Below are positions 43,324 through 51,779 of a stretch of DNA of 54,208 nucleotides, one piece after another (within the stretch, counting starts at the first letter, position 1; each line of letters opens with the position of its first letter). Origin of the DNA: JAUWVG01 sp964633715 (GTDB lineage Bacteria; Acidobacteriota; Aminicenantia; Aminicenantales; Aminicenantaceae); assembly GCA_964633715.1 (NCBI GenBank), contig CAZWHQ010000028.1, forward strand, positions 1 through 54,208, written 5' to 3'. A program made the translations under genes and the position numbers. The notes under the pieces were generated by a model that searched no databases, had not been told where the DNA came from, and saw only the letters and a list, made by a program, of their open reading frames with translations.

Positions 43324-43572
43324 TCAGTTTCCGCTTAGTTTTTTGTATTTCTCCATCAACACTTCTTTTGATTCTTGATGATCGGGATCAGGAACACAAC
43401 AGTCAACCGGGCAGACTTCGACACATTGAGATTCATCAAAATGTCCAACACATTCCGTACATTTGTTGGCATCGATCACATAGATTTCATCTCCAGCGGT
43501 TATCGCATCATTAGGACATTCGGGTTCGCAAGCACCGCAGTTGATGCACTCATCAGTTATTTTTAGTGCCAT
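43324..43572 (-). CDS. Small 2[4Fe-4S] ferredoxin (YfhL-like)
   Basis: An 82-residue ferredoxin. The first cluster motif is CINCGACEPECP and the second, CTECVGHFDESQCVEVCP, has the insertion between its second and third cysteines typical of the YfhL/Allochromatium-type ferredoxins, followed by an extra VDCC and a C-terminal helix. These carry electrons at low potential. GGAGGTCAT is a strong ribosome site before the ATG. It may serve the VOR complex, but nothing in its context shows that. Confidence 0.93.
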   Translation of the reverse strand: MALKITDECINCGACEPECPNDAITAGDEIYVIDANKCTECVGHFDESQCVEVCPVDCCVPDPDHQESKEVLMEKYKKLSGN

Positions 43573-43638
43573 TTATGACCTCCAAAATAAATTTAAGACA
43601 TATTATAACTTTTTTTCTCAACTATTCAACAGCGAAAA

Positions 43639-44295
43639 TTATTTTTTTTCTTCGAGTTCTATCACTTTCGAAGAAGCGTCCATTCCAAAGGTGGTTTGTG
43701 GAAAATCCTCCTGAATCTTCTTAAATAAGGACAAGGCAAGCTCCGTATCGCCCTTGTCTTCGAGAGCCTCTGCTTTATGGAAGAGCACTGCGTCTAGGGA
43801 ATACTCATCCGGTTCTTCATTCTCGATTTCCTCGTAGATCTCGATCGCTCTGTCATAATTTTTTTGTTCCACAAAAATTTGAGCGATAAGATCCTGAGCT
43901 TGGTAATAGATGAGGTCTTTAATCTTAGATGAAATTTTGTTCAGATGATCGAGTGCTTTTTCGAAATCCCCCTGTTCAAACCAATATGTCCCCAACTTGA
44001 TATAACCCAAACGTGCATATTTGCCTTTCCCTGATAAATTTTCAAGCTCCGTAATTTTCTCAGGACTTTCGTTTAATTCGGAACTGAGCTGAAAAATATT
44101 ATCGAGCAAAATATTCTGTTTCTTAAGAGTTTTGGATTGAATATACTGCACACACAAAAAGACAAGAAGTGCACACAGAAGGGCGGCTCCTCCAATCTTG
44201 AATTCCTTCTGCCATTTCTTCATAAAATTTACGACTTTTCCAAATGTTGTAACAAACTCGTCGGACTTGAGCTGTTTTCGTTTCAGTCTTTTCAT
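43639..44295 (-). CDS. Membrane-anchored TPR protein (YfgM-like)
   Basis: A 218-residue protein with a basic N-terminus, one membrane helix (about residues 37-55) and TPR-like helical repeats (about 80-215). It has the layout of YfgM/Tol-Pal-type periplasmic TPR proteins, which help outer-membrane protein or envelope assembly; no specific family motif is proved. An AGGGGC ribosome site precedes it. It stands between the ferredoxin (66 bp) and the sulfatase-like gene (104 bp), apparently a separate unit. Confidence 0.75.
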   Translation of the reverse strand: MKRLKRKQLKSDEFVTTFGKVVNFMKKWQKEFKIGGAALLCALLVFLCVQYIQSKTLKKQNILLDNIFQLSSELNESPEKITELENLSGKGKYARLGYIKLGTYWFEQGDFEKALDHLNKISSKIKDLIYYQAQDLIAQIFVEQKNYDRAIEIYEEIENEEPDEYSLDAVLFHKAEALEDKGDTELALSLFKKIQEDFPQTTFGMDASSKVIELEEKK

Positions 44296-44399
44296 CTCAA
44301 ATGCCCCTGAAATTTCAATTTTAAGTAAACTCCATTATGCCAAAATGGGTGAGTTATAACAAGTGGAATAAATGGCGGCCGGGGAGAATTTTTGAGAAC

Positions 44400-46256
44400 C
44401 TATTTAATATATCCGAGTGATTTAAGATGCTCAATCTGCTCTTTATTAAATAAGGGTTGTTTGTTCTTTTTAACAAGTTTTTTTGAGTTTACATAATTAT
44501 CCCATTCCAGCAGGACTGTCTCCATTTCGTTTACAATGTTTTTGTTCATTGATGCGATATTTTGAGATTCTTTGGGGTCCCTTTTTAGGTTATATAATTC
44601 TTTAGATTTAGTTTCTAGGTTCCATATGTATTTCCAATCCTTCCACGCAACTGATCTCTGGTTAGCCCATCTTCTCGTTTCACTAATTATGGGATTTTTT
44701 ATTGATGGATCCTTTTTTTCGAAGTTTATAACTCTTCCCTCATATTCATACCCATTTGGAATCTTTAGATTTACAGAATCCAAAATCGTGGGCATTAAAT
44801 CAATCAAATCAAAATATTCTTCAATGGTTCTTTCTTCGTTACTCCAAGGTTGCTTTATTATCAAGGGAATGTGTATCTGTTCCTGATAGATTTTTTTTGT
44901 ATGCCCGATCCAATAATCTCCCCTTTCCGAAAATTCTTCTCCGTGATCAGATGTGAGAACAATCAATGTATTATCAAAAAGTCCAAACTCTTTTAGCTTC
45001 TCAATAAGTTTTCCAATATGCTCATCTGTGAAACTAATCTCTGAATCGTATAATGCCTCTAAATAACGAATGTCATTTTTCTTTAGTCCGGAAGCATTTT
45101 CTCTTAATTTATCAATAGATTGGCCACTGTATAAATGGCCATCATACCCGGGGTAATAATTATATTTTTCATGAAGAATATAATCAAAATGTGGATCAAA
45201 AAAGTGAACAAACAGGAAAAAATTTTTTTTCTTGCTTTTCTTAAGAAAGGAAATTGCTTTTTCTACAAGGGAAGGTGAGGAGATATAACCATGTCCCTTT
45301 GCGTTTTTCTCATCATAGGATTCAAATCCTTGATTGAATTTTAATATCGATGATATGAACACATGAGAAATTATGCCTTTTGTTTTGTATTTTTTTTGCT
45401 TGAATATTTCAGCTAAAGTCAAAAATTTGTTTTTTATCACAACTGGCTGATCATTAAATCCTAAAACAACAGGATATTGTGAAGTAAAAATACTTGCTAT
45501 GGACGGTGCGGTCCATGGAGCGGAAGAAATTGCATTCTTAAACAAAATCGAATCTGAAGACAATTTATCAATATTGGGTGAAGTGGTTCTATTGTACCCA
45601 TAGCAGCTGAGATGGTCTGCTCTTAATGAGTCTATGATTATAAATAATACATTAGGATCCTTTGAAGGATTTATCCTGCTGTCAACAAAAATAGAAAGAT
45701 TCAAAAACAAAAGGAATATAATAGATACGATTGAAATTCTTTTTAAATATTTTAGTTTTGTAAGGTTAAAGAATTTATCCAAATTAATTCTTAGGATAAG
45801 AAAGAAAAAAAGAATAACAAGAATTAAAAGCACAAAATCACACAACAGACTTATAGGATGGAACTCATCTAAAATGGCCAACCAAAATCGGTTAATTCGC
45901 CAGAGGCCATAAAAGAAAAAAAATGAACATATGAATAGGGCCATAACTTTTCTCAACTTAAATCCCGTATTTTTGTATGCCCTTTCTAAAACCCAGAAGA
46001 TAAACAGTATAAGAAAAACAGCTAAAGAAAAAATTATCAGTCCTACTGTCCAGAGATTCATATGTTTTTGAAAGGAAAAAGCAATCATTCTCCCCATATT
46101 GTAATGGACATAATGATTTGAAAATATATGGTGCAAAGAAGTTGTTAAGCCTATTATCAAACCTCCTGTAATAGCAAGTGAACCTATTATTGCGAGCTTA
46201 TTTATAGTTTTATACATAAGAATATGATTTTTTGGATGACTTTGATTTTGAATCAT
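44400..46256 (-). CDS. Inner-membrane sulfatase/alkaline-phosphatase-superfamily enzyme
   Basis: A 618-residue protein. Four to five N-terminal membrane helices (about residues 17-200) are followed by a periplasmic sulfatase-fold domain. Metal-site motifs are present: IIIDSLRADHLSCYGY near 210, SAPWTAPSIASIF near 248 and SDHGEEFSERGD near 435. The position that is a formylglycine Cys/Ser in true sulfatases (CxPSR) is a threonine here, as in LtaS and phosphoethanolamine transferases, so it may transfer or cleave a phosphate-type group rather than a sulfate. It is the last gene of the cluster at 44400-53243, 17 bp after the SGNH gene. Confidence 0.87.
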   Translation of the reverse strand: MIQNQSHPKNHILMYKTINKLAIIGSLAITGGLIIGLTTSLHHIFSNHYVHYNMGRMIAFSFQKHMNLWTVGLIIFSLAVFLILFIFWVLERAYKNTGFKLRKVMALFICSFFFFYGLWRINRFWLAILDEFHPISLLCDFVLLILVILFFFLILRINLDKFFNLTKLKYLKRISIVSIIFLLFLNLSIFVDSRINPSKDPNVLFIIIDSLRADHLSCYGYNRTTSPNIDKLSSDSILFKNAISSAPWTAPSIASIFTSQYPVVLGFNDQPVVIKNKFLTLAEIFKQKKYKTKGIISHVFISSILKFNQGFESYDEKNAKGHGYISSPSLVEKAISFLKKSKKKNFFLFVHFFDPHFDYILHEKYNYYPGYDGHLYSGQSIDKLRENASGLKKNDIRYLEALYDSEISFTDEHIGKLIEKLKEFGLFDNTLIVLTSDHGEEFSERGDYWIGHTKKIYQEQIHIPLIIKQPWSNEERTIEEYFDLIDLMPTILDSVNLKIPNGYEYEGRVINFEKKDPSIKNPIISETRRWANQRSVAWKDWKYIWNLETKSKELYNLKRDPKESQNIASMNKNIVNEMETVLLEWDNYVNSKKLVKKNKQPLFNKEQIEHLKSLGYIK

Positions 46257-46273
46257 TGTGCTAAGACTGAAAT

Positions 46274-47515
46274 CTATTTCTCTTCAGATACAATCGTCGA
46301 TTTCTCCAGTATCCTTTCTTGCTCGATCACCTTCTCTATGAAAGAGGCCATCCGTTTCGCGACATCAGCCAAACCTTCTTCTCTAAAGTGAATGCCGTCT
46401 TTCTGGAAAATTTGTTTCAATTTTTCTTCGGACAGCAGTGAAAATTCTGCTTCCAAATCCAAAAGATATTGATTCCCTGTTCGAGCAATCTCCCTGACAA
46501 CTTCGTTATACTGCTTGTGATAGTGGAGTGCATCTTCACTTTTTTGGACAAATTTCATATCAACTATGTAATCTGGCACTCCAAGTCTGTAGTGAGAGGT
46601 TGGAGTGGTCATAAAGATGATAGGTACATTATTCTTGGAAAAAATTTCTCTAATTTCGGTGAGATTATTTTTATATTCATTCAATGGAACCCGAACTTCA
46701 TCCAATGGAATCTGATGAGTTCCTTTAATCCTATCACACAGCCAAAAGATCCATTGCACAAGCTTAGAACGGTGCAGAGTGACCATGAATTTTGTCAAAG
46801 TGGACTCATTGACTATCTTTTCTGAGTCTTTGGCCCCATAAGCAAGCCAGTGGTCATTCCATCCATATAAAACAATAACCATATTCGGTTGAAGCAAATC
46901 TCCGTACATCTTGGCCAGAATCTTTCCTTGAAAAGAGCTGTATCCAGGTACTGCCAGAGAAACACGTTCAAATTCCGGGGATTCAGAAGAACGTTGTGAA
47001 TTCAGAAGTCGCTCCACAAACAAAGGATAACCTTGATAAGCAGTGGAATCTCCCAAAAAAAGGATCCGAAAGACATGACTTGGCTTGGGGATCACAAACT
47101 CTTTTCCAAGAAATCCCCTGGAATTCACCTTAGGAAGATGGGTGTTAAGTTTCCAGAATAGGTCCACATCCTGCTCAAATGTAACAAAATCGCCTGCTCT
47201 TGGATATCCAAATTGGATGCCAGACTCATAACGAAAGTTCGTCACACGAAGGCTGAGCTCAGGAACAACTATCAGTAAGTTTAATATGGCAATACTGATA
47301 AAAAAACCAATTCCTATTCCCCTCCGATGAAGGAAAGACATTATGAATAGACAAACAATGCTGAATATGACCAGAACTAGGGAGAGGCGAACAAAAAACA
47401 CATGATTTAAAGCTACTAAAAGCGACAAAATGATAGAAATTAAAAAAGAGCTCGTGAATAGATATAATATATATTTGAACTTTTTCTTTTGCTCTTTATT
47501 TGCTCGATTTTTCAA
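46274..47515 (-). CDS. Membrane-anchored SGNH/GDSL hydrolase
   Basis: A 413-residue protein. Three N-terminal membrane helices (about 15-95) precede an SGNH hydrolase domain: block I LFLGDSTAYQG (catalytic Ser), block III GWND, and block V KDGIHFREEG with the Asp-His pair. The fold is that of O-acetyl/acyl esterases and transferases acting on glycans. It could trim or place an acyl group on the product of this cluster. The TTG at 47515 follows AGGGAG at the right distance and gives a better start than a TTG at 47542. Confidence 0.87.
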   Translation of the reverse strand: MKNRANKEQKKKFKYILYLFTSSFLISIILSLLVALNHVFFVRLSLVLVIFSIVCLFIMSFLHRRGIGIGFFISIAILNLLIVVPELSLRVTNFRYESGIQFGYPRAGDFVTFEQDVDLFWKLNTHLPKVNSRGFLGKEFVIPKPSHVFRILFLGDSTAYQGYPLFVERLLNSQRSSESPEFERVSLAVPGYSSFQGKILAKMYGDLLQPNMVIVLYGWNDHWLAYGAKDSEKIVNESTLTKFMVTLHRSKLVQWIFWLCDRIKGTHQIPLDEVRVPLNEYKNNLTEIREIFSKNNVPIIFMTTPTSHYRLGVPDYIVDMKFVQKSEDALHYHKQYNEVVREIARTGNQYLLDLEAEFSLLSEEKLKQIFQKDGIHFREEGLADVAKRMASFIEKVIEQERILEKSTIVSEEK

Positions 47516-47544
47516 ATTGTGGGCTCCCTGAATTCTTAACAAAG

Positions 47545-47560
47545 TTTCACACAGGTGAAA
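47545..47560. repeat. Short inverted repeat in the gap before the SGNH gene
   Basis: TTTCAC and GTGAAA flank a 4-nt loop (ACAG) in the 105-bp gap between the DUF2304 gene and the SGNH gene. No T-run follows it on the minus strand, so it is not a clear terminator; an operator is possible. Confidence 0.25.
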
Positions 47561-47620
47561 AGTGAATGCAAATAATTTTTCATTCCAATTACATCAATAG
47601 CAGATAGTTGGAAATTCGGC

Positions 47621-48001
47621 TCAGACTTGTTCCTCTTTTTTTCCGATCCTTTTTTCTTCTCTAAACTCTTTGAATTCTTCGTCTAGAATGGCTAGTTGCT
47701 GGATGACGTTCTTTAAAGTTCTCTGCATCTTTGAGTTCAGCGATGAGAAATGCAGCAAAAGGACCACTACAACCAGAATGGCCACAACAAAAGTGAAATT
47801 GGCTGGGGCGACAAAACCAATCTGCTCACTGATTCTAAAAAGGATCGGCGAAAAAAGAATGGATGCTGGAATACAAAGGGCAGCAATTATCCAGAGAACA
47901 GCATAGACTTCTTTCAGCTGGTTCCTGAAAATCATTCTTAAAATCCAGCCTAGAAGCCCAACAAAAATGACCATAAAAAAAACAACTTGGCTATTGAGCA
48001 T
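47621..48001 (-). CDS. DUF2304 family membrane protein
   Basis: A 126-residue protein with three membrane helices (about 5-20, 34-55, 65-85) and a charged coiled-coil tail, matching DUF2304. The family is almost always encoded next to a dolichol-phosphate-mannose-synthase-like GT2, as here (11-bp overlap at 47991-48001), and probably anchors or helps that enzyme. AGGGAGGAGAC is a strong ribosome site. Confidence 0.85.
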   Translation of the reverse strand: MLNSQVVFFMVIFVGLLGWILRMIFRNQLKEVYAVLWIIAALCIPASILFSPILFRISEQIGFVAPANFTFVVAILVVVVLLLHFSSLNSKMQRTLKNVIQQLAILDEEFKEFREEKRIGKKEEQV

Positions 48002-48716
48002 GTCTCCTCCCTAGATTCTTAAAGAGAATTACCAAGATTGAAAGAATCATCGCAAGTACGTAGTAAAGTTGACGTCCCCATCCTTTATGCATGGATTTTC
48101 CCTCTCTATTTTCCAGCATGGCTGAGGGTATCTCCTCGATGGAAAAGCCTTTTTTAAGATGAATAAACAGGACATTCACATCAGGATAGTAATAGGGAAA
48201 TTCGTCCGAGAGATAGGTTTGTACGACACTCCGGTCACAGGCCTGCAGCCCGCTTGTGATATCTTTAATTTTAGTCCCAGTTAAAATTCTTATCAGGAAT
48301 CGGAAAAAAAGTATCCCAATGTGACGAACAATCGGAATACGGAAACTGTTTTTTTCTGAAAGGAATCGGGAGCCAATGACGATCTCGGCTCTATTTTGTC
48401 TCAATGGTTCCAGTAAGCATGGAATATCCTTGAAATTGTGCTGTCCATCCCCATCCAACTGCACTAAATAATTGTATTCGGGATGCTTTTGGAAGTACTT
48501 GTATCCTGTCTGCAGAGCCACCCCGTATCCTAAGTTATATGCATGGGAGAGGACTTTTGCCCCCGAGGCCTTGGCTGTTTCTTTTGTCCGATCAATCGAT
48601 CCATCATCGATAACAACCACATCGAGGTGGGAAAATTCATCTTTAATTCCTCTAACAATGTGGCCGATGGACTTTTCCTCATTATATGCGGGGATGATGA
48701 CGAGTGTTTCGTTCAT
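47991..48716 (-). CDS. GT2 polyprenyl-phosphate sugar synthase (DPM1-like)
   Basis: A 241-residue GT-A enzyme: LVIIPAYNEEKSIGHIV at the N-terminus, VVIDDGSIDRT, the VQLDGDGQH metal site (about residues 92-100) and a C-terminal hydrophobic segment. DPM1-like enzymes make polyprenyl-phosphate-mannose or related sugars, the donors of GT39-type transferases, and two of those are in the window. The start at 48716 lies 8 bp after the radical SAM gene; a start at 48803 would overlap it by 79 bp. Confidence 0.88.
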   Translation of the reverse strand: MNETLVIIPAYNEEKSIGHIVRGIKDEFSHLDVVVIDDGSIDRTKETAKASGAKVLSHAYNLGYGVALQTGYKYFQKHPEYNYLVQLDGDGQHNFKDIPCLLEPLRQNRAEIVIGSRFLSEKNSFRIPIVRHIGILFFRFLIRILTGTKIKDITSGLQACDRSVVQTYLSDEFPYYYPDVNVLFIHLKKGFSIEEIPSAMLENREGKSMHKGWGRQLYYVLAMILSILVILFKNLGRRHAQ

Positions 48717-48724
48717 TCCAACAC

Positions 48725-50257
48725 TTACATATCGATGATTTTGTTTCCAAAAATCAATGTAGCGAAATAATACCTCAAAAAGAGAACCTTTCTGAATATC
48801 CAAAATTCTATCCGTGGCGAGACAGCAAATACGAATTTGGATATATATGCAAAAAAAAGATCAACTTTGGAAAATAATGTCAGAAAAATTGTTTTTTTAG
48901 CCACGTGCTTTCCATGGTTAAAATGTTTGAATTCCTGGATCGTGCTTTTTATCTTGTTGACCACATCAGGTGGCAGATCAAAGTAATTGATATCGAGAAC
49001 ATCGGACATGTTAAGATCCAAGACATTTCCATAAAAGGATCTTGAAATAGAGATTGCTTTAGGATTTAAATGCCACTCATGTGCTTTCGGATAATCGTCA
49101 TAATAGGTTGTCAAAGGAATAGGCGTGAGAGCATTGGAGATGATGTTCTGTGTGTATTGGCTTATCTCCATAAACAGATCACGTTCTTTTTGAACCAACT
49201 CAACCGTATCAAAAGGAAATCCTAAAATGACATTTATCGAAATATTGATTCCGTGCTTCTTCACTAACGAAAGTATTTTATGGATTTTTTCAAGTGAGGT
49301 TTCTTTATGGATTTTTTTTTGTGAGTATGGCTCAAGCCGCTCCAATCCGAAGCCAATTTTTGTGAATCCAGCTTTTTTAACGAGTTCGAGTAATTGGCTA
49401 TCAAACACAGATTCAATTTTAGTTTGAGCAACGAGTTTAATTTTTTCATTCAAACCAGACTTCATCATTCTTGTGCAAAAATCAAGGGCTCTTTGTTTGG
49501 GAATGAAAAAATTATTATCCGCAAGCCATATATATTTGGTTCCATACGTCTCATAAAGATATTTGACATAATTAAATACATATTCAGCAGAAGCAAGGCG
49601 TCTGTCTTTTCGAAGGTCTTCATCGCTGCAGAACGTACAGTGGTAAGGACATCCTCGTTGTCCGTTAATCAATATGACTGCCGGTTCTCTCTTATTTTTA
49701 AAAAAGTCTTTAATATTGAACAAATTGTAGTTGACAAATGGAATCTCATCCAAGGTCTCTACCGCAGGAAAATTTGTCGCTTCATGCAGTGATCCGTTCT
49801 GTCGTTTAAAGGAGATACCTGGAATAGTATCCAATCCCTCCAAGATATTCTTTCGTGTCTTTCCCTCAAGATGCGAAAAAAGGCCCAGAATAACTTTTTC
49901 GCCTTCTTTATTTACGACGATATCGAATCCGTATTCAAGAATCTCTTTAAAACTGCCCTTAGCGTGCATCCCGCCCGCAAGATATATTTTTTCAGGAAAT
50001 TCGTTTTTTAATTTTTGCAAAAGATTGTAAGTCGATAAGGCATTGACGATTGTGATACTAAAAGCCACTACATCAGGATTGTAGTTCTTAACGATCCTCG
50101 ATAGTCGTGAGTCACTGTAGAATTTATAAACAGAATTATTGTCGATAACTCTGACTTCGTGTCCTTCATTATGGAGAAGAGTGGCTATCGTTCCTATACC
50201 AGCTCCAATCATAGGAAAACTGAAATTCGTTGGCTGCCTTATTAACAAGACTCTCAT
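48725..50257 (-). CDS. B12-binding domain radical SAM protein
   Basis: A 510-residue enzyme. An N-terminal cobalamin-binding Rossmann domain (VLLIRQPTN, VRVIDNNS, AGGMHAKG) precedes a radical SAM TIM barrel with the cluster motif CPYHCTFCS (about residues 211-219) and the WLADNNFF region. The C-terminus has a 40-residue hydrophobic/basic patch that may bind the membrane. The family methylates or rearranges unactivated carbon centres, for instance in lipid and cofactor synthesis; product unknown here. ATG at 50257 follows an in-frame TTG. It is 23 bp after the aminotransferase. Confidence 0.87.
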   Translation of the reverse strand: MRVLLIRQPTNFSFPMIGAGIGTIATLLHNEGHEVRVIDNNSVYKFYSDSRLSRIVKNYNPDVVAFSITIVNALSTYNLLQKLKNEFPEKIYLAGGMHAKGSFKEILEYGFDIVVNKEGEKVILGLFSHLEGKTRKNILEGLDTIPGISFKRQNGSLHEATNFPAVETLDEIPFVNYNLFNIKDFFKNKREPAVILINGQRGCPYHCTFCSDEDLRKDRRLASAEYVFNYVKYLYETYGTKYIWLADNNFFIPKQRALDFCTRMMKSGLNEKIKLVAQTKIESVFDSQLLELVKKAGFTKIGFGLERLEPYSQKKIHKETSLEKIHKILSLVKKHGINISINVILGFPFDTVELVQKERDLFMEISQYTQNIISNALTPIPLTTYYDDYPKAHEWHLNPKAISISRSFYGNVLDLNMSDVLDINYFDLPPDVVNKIKSTIQEFKHFNHGKHVAKKTIFLTLFSKVDLFFAYISKFVFAVSPRIEFWIFRKVLFLRYYFATLIFGNKIIDM

Positions 50258-50280
50258 CAATTTTTCTAGAATTGGGCCCT

Positions 50281-51705
50281 TTAGCCTTCTTTAAAGATCT
50301 TTCGTTTGGTTGTTTTAAGTCCTAACTTAACAACTCCAAGGGAAAACATTTTATCTAGAGCACATAAAACTTCATCTATCTGTTCTTTTGTGATTATCAA
50401 GGGAGGAAGAAATCGCAGAACATTAGGCCGGGCTGCGGTGAGAGCAGCAAGAATGTTGTGTTCGAACAGAAGCTCTATTGCTGCCAGGATTGTATAAGCA
50501 CCGTTTAGACTTGAACTTAAAAATCTAAACAGAGGATCCGCAATGGGAGAAAGTCTTTTACCAAAACTATAAAATTCTATTCCAATCATCAGACCTTTAC
50601 CCCGGACCTCTTTGATGATTTTTGGATATTGTCCCTGAAGTTTTAAAAGACCGGATAAAAAATAATCTCCGTTTTCCTCTGCTTTTTTAATCAGATTTTC
50701 ATCAAGAATGATGTTAAGGGCTTCAATAGCTGTAGCACATGCCTCCCCCATACCTGAAAATGTAGTGGCCAACAAAGAGCTGTCACTGGTGCTGCCATAA
50801 GCTTTTTTAAAAATTTCACTTCGGGCTGCCACGGCACTGATAGCTGTTTTCCCTCCTCCCAACGATTTGGCCATGGTCACAATATCAGGGAGAATGTCGT
50901 CATGCTCAAAGGCAAACATCCGGCCCGTCCTGCCAAATCCGCTTGCCACTTCATCCACGACCATCAGAACTCCATATCGGCTGCAAATATCCCTGATCCC
51001 TGCTAAAAATCCAGATGGAGCTGGAACAATACCACCGTTGCCTTGTATGGGTTCTACGATTACGGCTGAAACGTCACATTTTTTTCCATTAGCACTCAAG
51101 GCCGCCTCCAGGGCAGACAGATCACCGTAAGGAATCTCCTGGCAATCCTTGAGAAGTTTATAATATTTCTTTGGGTGTTCATGTGAAGTGACTGATAGGG
51201 CGGCATGGGTCTTCCCATGAAACGAGTTACTGAAATAAATAAAGCGGCTGCGATTCTTTCCTTGATATTTTTCCGCCAGTTTGAGTGCCACTTCTACGGC
51301 TTCTGCGCCAGAATTCCCGAAAACAATATAATCGAGGTCTCCAGGCAAAACTTTGGCTAGATTTCTGGCCAGCCCGGCGACATAAGGAGAATAAAAGGCC
51401 ATATTGATTTCAACATCTTTCCTCTCTAAAAACTCTTTTCGCACTCTGATTATTCTGGGATGATTGTGGCCCAGATTTAGACTGCCGTAGCCACCCCAAA
51501 GATCAAGAATTTTTCGGCCATCCGCCGATATGTAAAACATGCCTTCAGCAGAAACCAATTTAATTCTATTGAAACCTAGAGTTTTAAATACATCGGCCAG
51601 ACCAGGATTGTGGTGGTTCCGATAAAAACGCTCAATCATATCTATATCCAGCTGTCTTATCTCATTTACGCCCAGCAATTCTTCATCTGGGTTGTTTTTG
51701 TTCAT
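50281..51705 (-). CDS. Class III PLP-dependent aminotransferase
   Basis: A 474-residue fold-type I enzyme. Motifs: LWGGYGSLNLGHNHP, FGNSGAEAVEVALKLA, the DEVASGFGRTGRMFAFEHD signature, and the PLP lysine in TMAKSLGGG (about residue 279). The extended N-terminus (about residues 1-45) is longer than in ArgD. HpnO, the hopanoid C-35 aminotransferase, belongs to the same class, but no squalene-hopene cyclase is near. It lies between two B12 radical SAM genes, so it probably aminates an intermediate they make. GAGGAAT serves as ribosome site. Confidence 0.88.
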   Translation of the reverse strand: MNKNNPDEELLGVNEIRQLDIDMIERFYRNHHNPGLADVFKTLGFNRIKLVSAEGMFYISADGRKILDLWGGYGSLNLGHNHPRIIRVRKEFLERKDVEINMAFYSPYVAGLARNLAKVLPGDLDYIVFGNSGAEAVEVALKLAEKYQGKNRSRFIYFSNSFHGKTHAALSVTSHEHPKKYYKLLKDCQEIPYGDLSALEAALSANGKKCDVSAVIVEPIQGNGGIVPAPSGFLAGIRDICSRYGVLMVVDEVASGFGRTGRMFAFEHDDILPDIVTMAKSLGGGKTAISAVAARSEIFKKAYGSTSDSSLLATTFSGMGEACATAIEALNIILDENLIKKAEENGDYFLSGLLKLQGQYPKIIKEVRGKGLMIGIEFYSFGKRLSPIADPLFRFLSSSLNGAYTILAAIELLFEHNILAALTAARPNVLRFLPPLIITKEQIDEVLCALDKMFSLGVVKLGLKTTKRKIFKEG

Positions 51706-51779
51706 CAGAGCTATTCCTCTTTTGACGGATGTAAAATAATCAGACTATTTGATTTATATTCAGGTTATCATGTTTTTTT

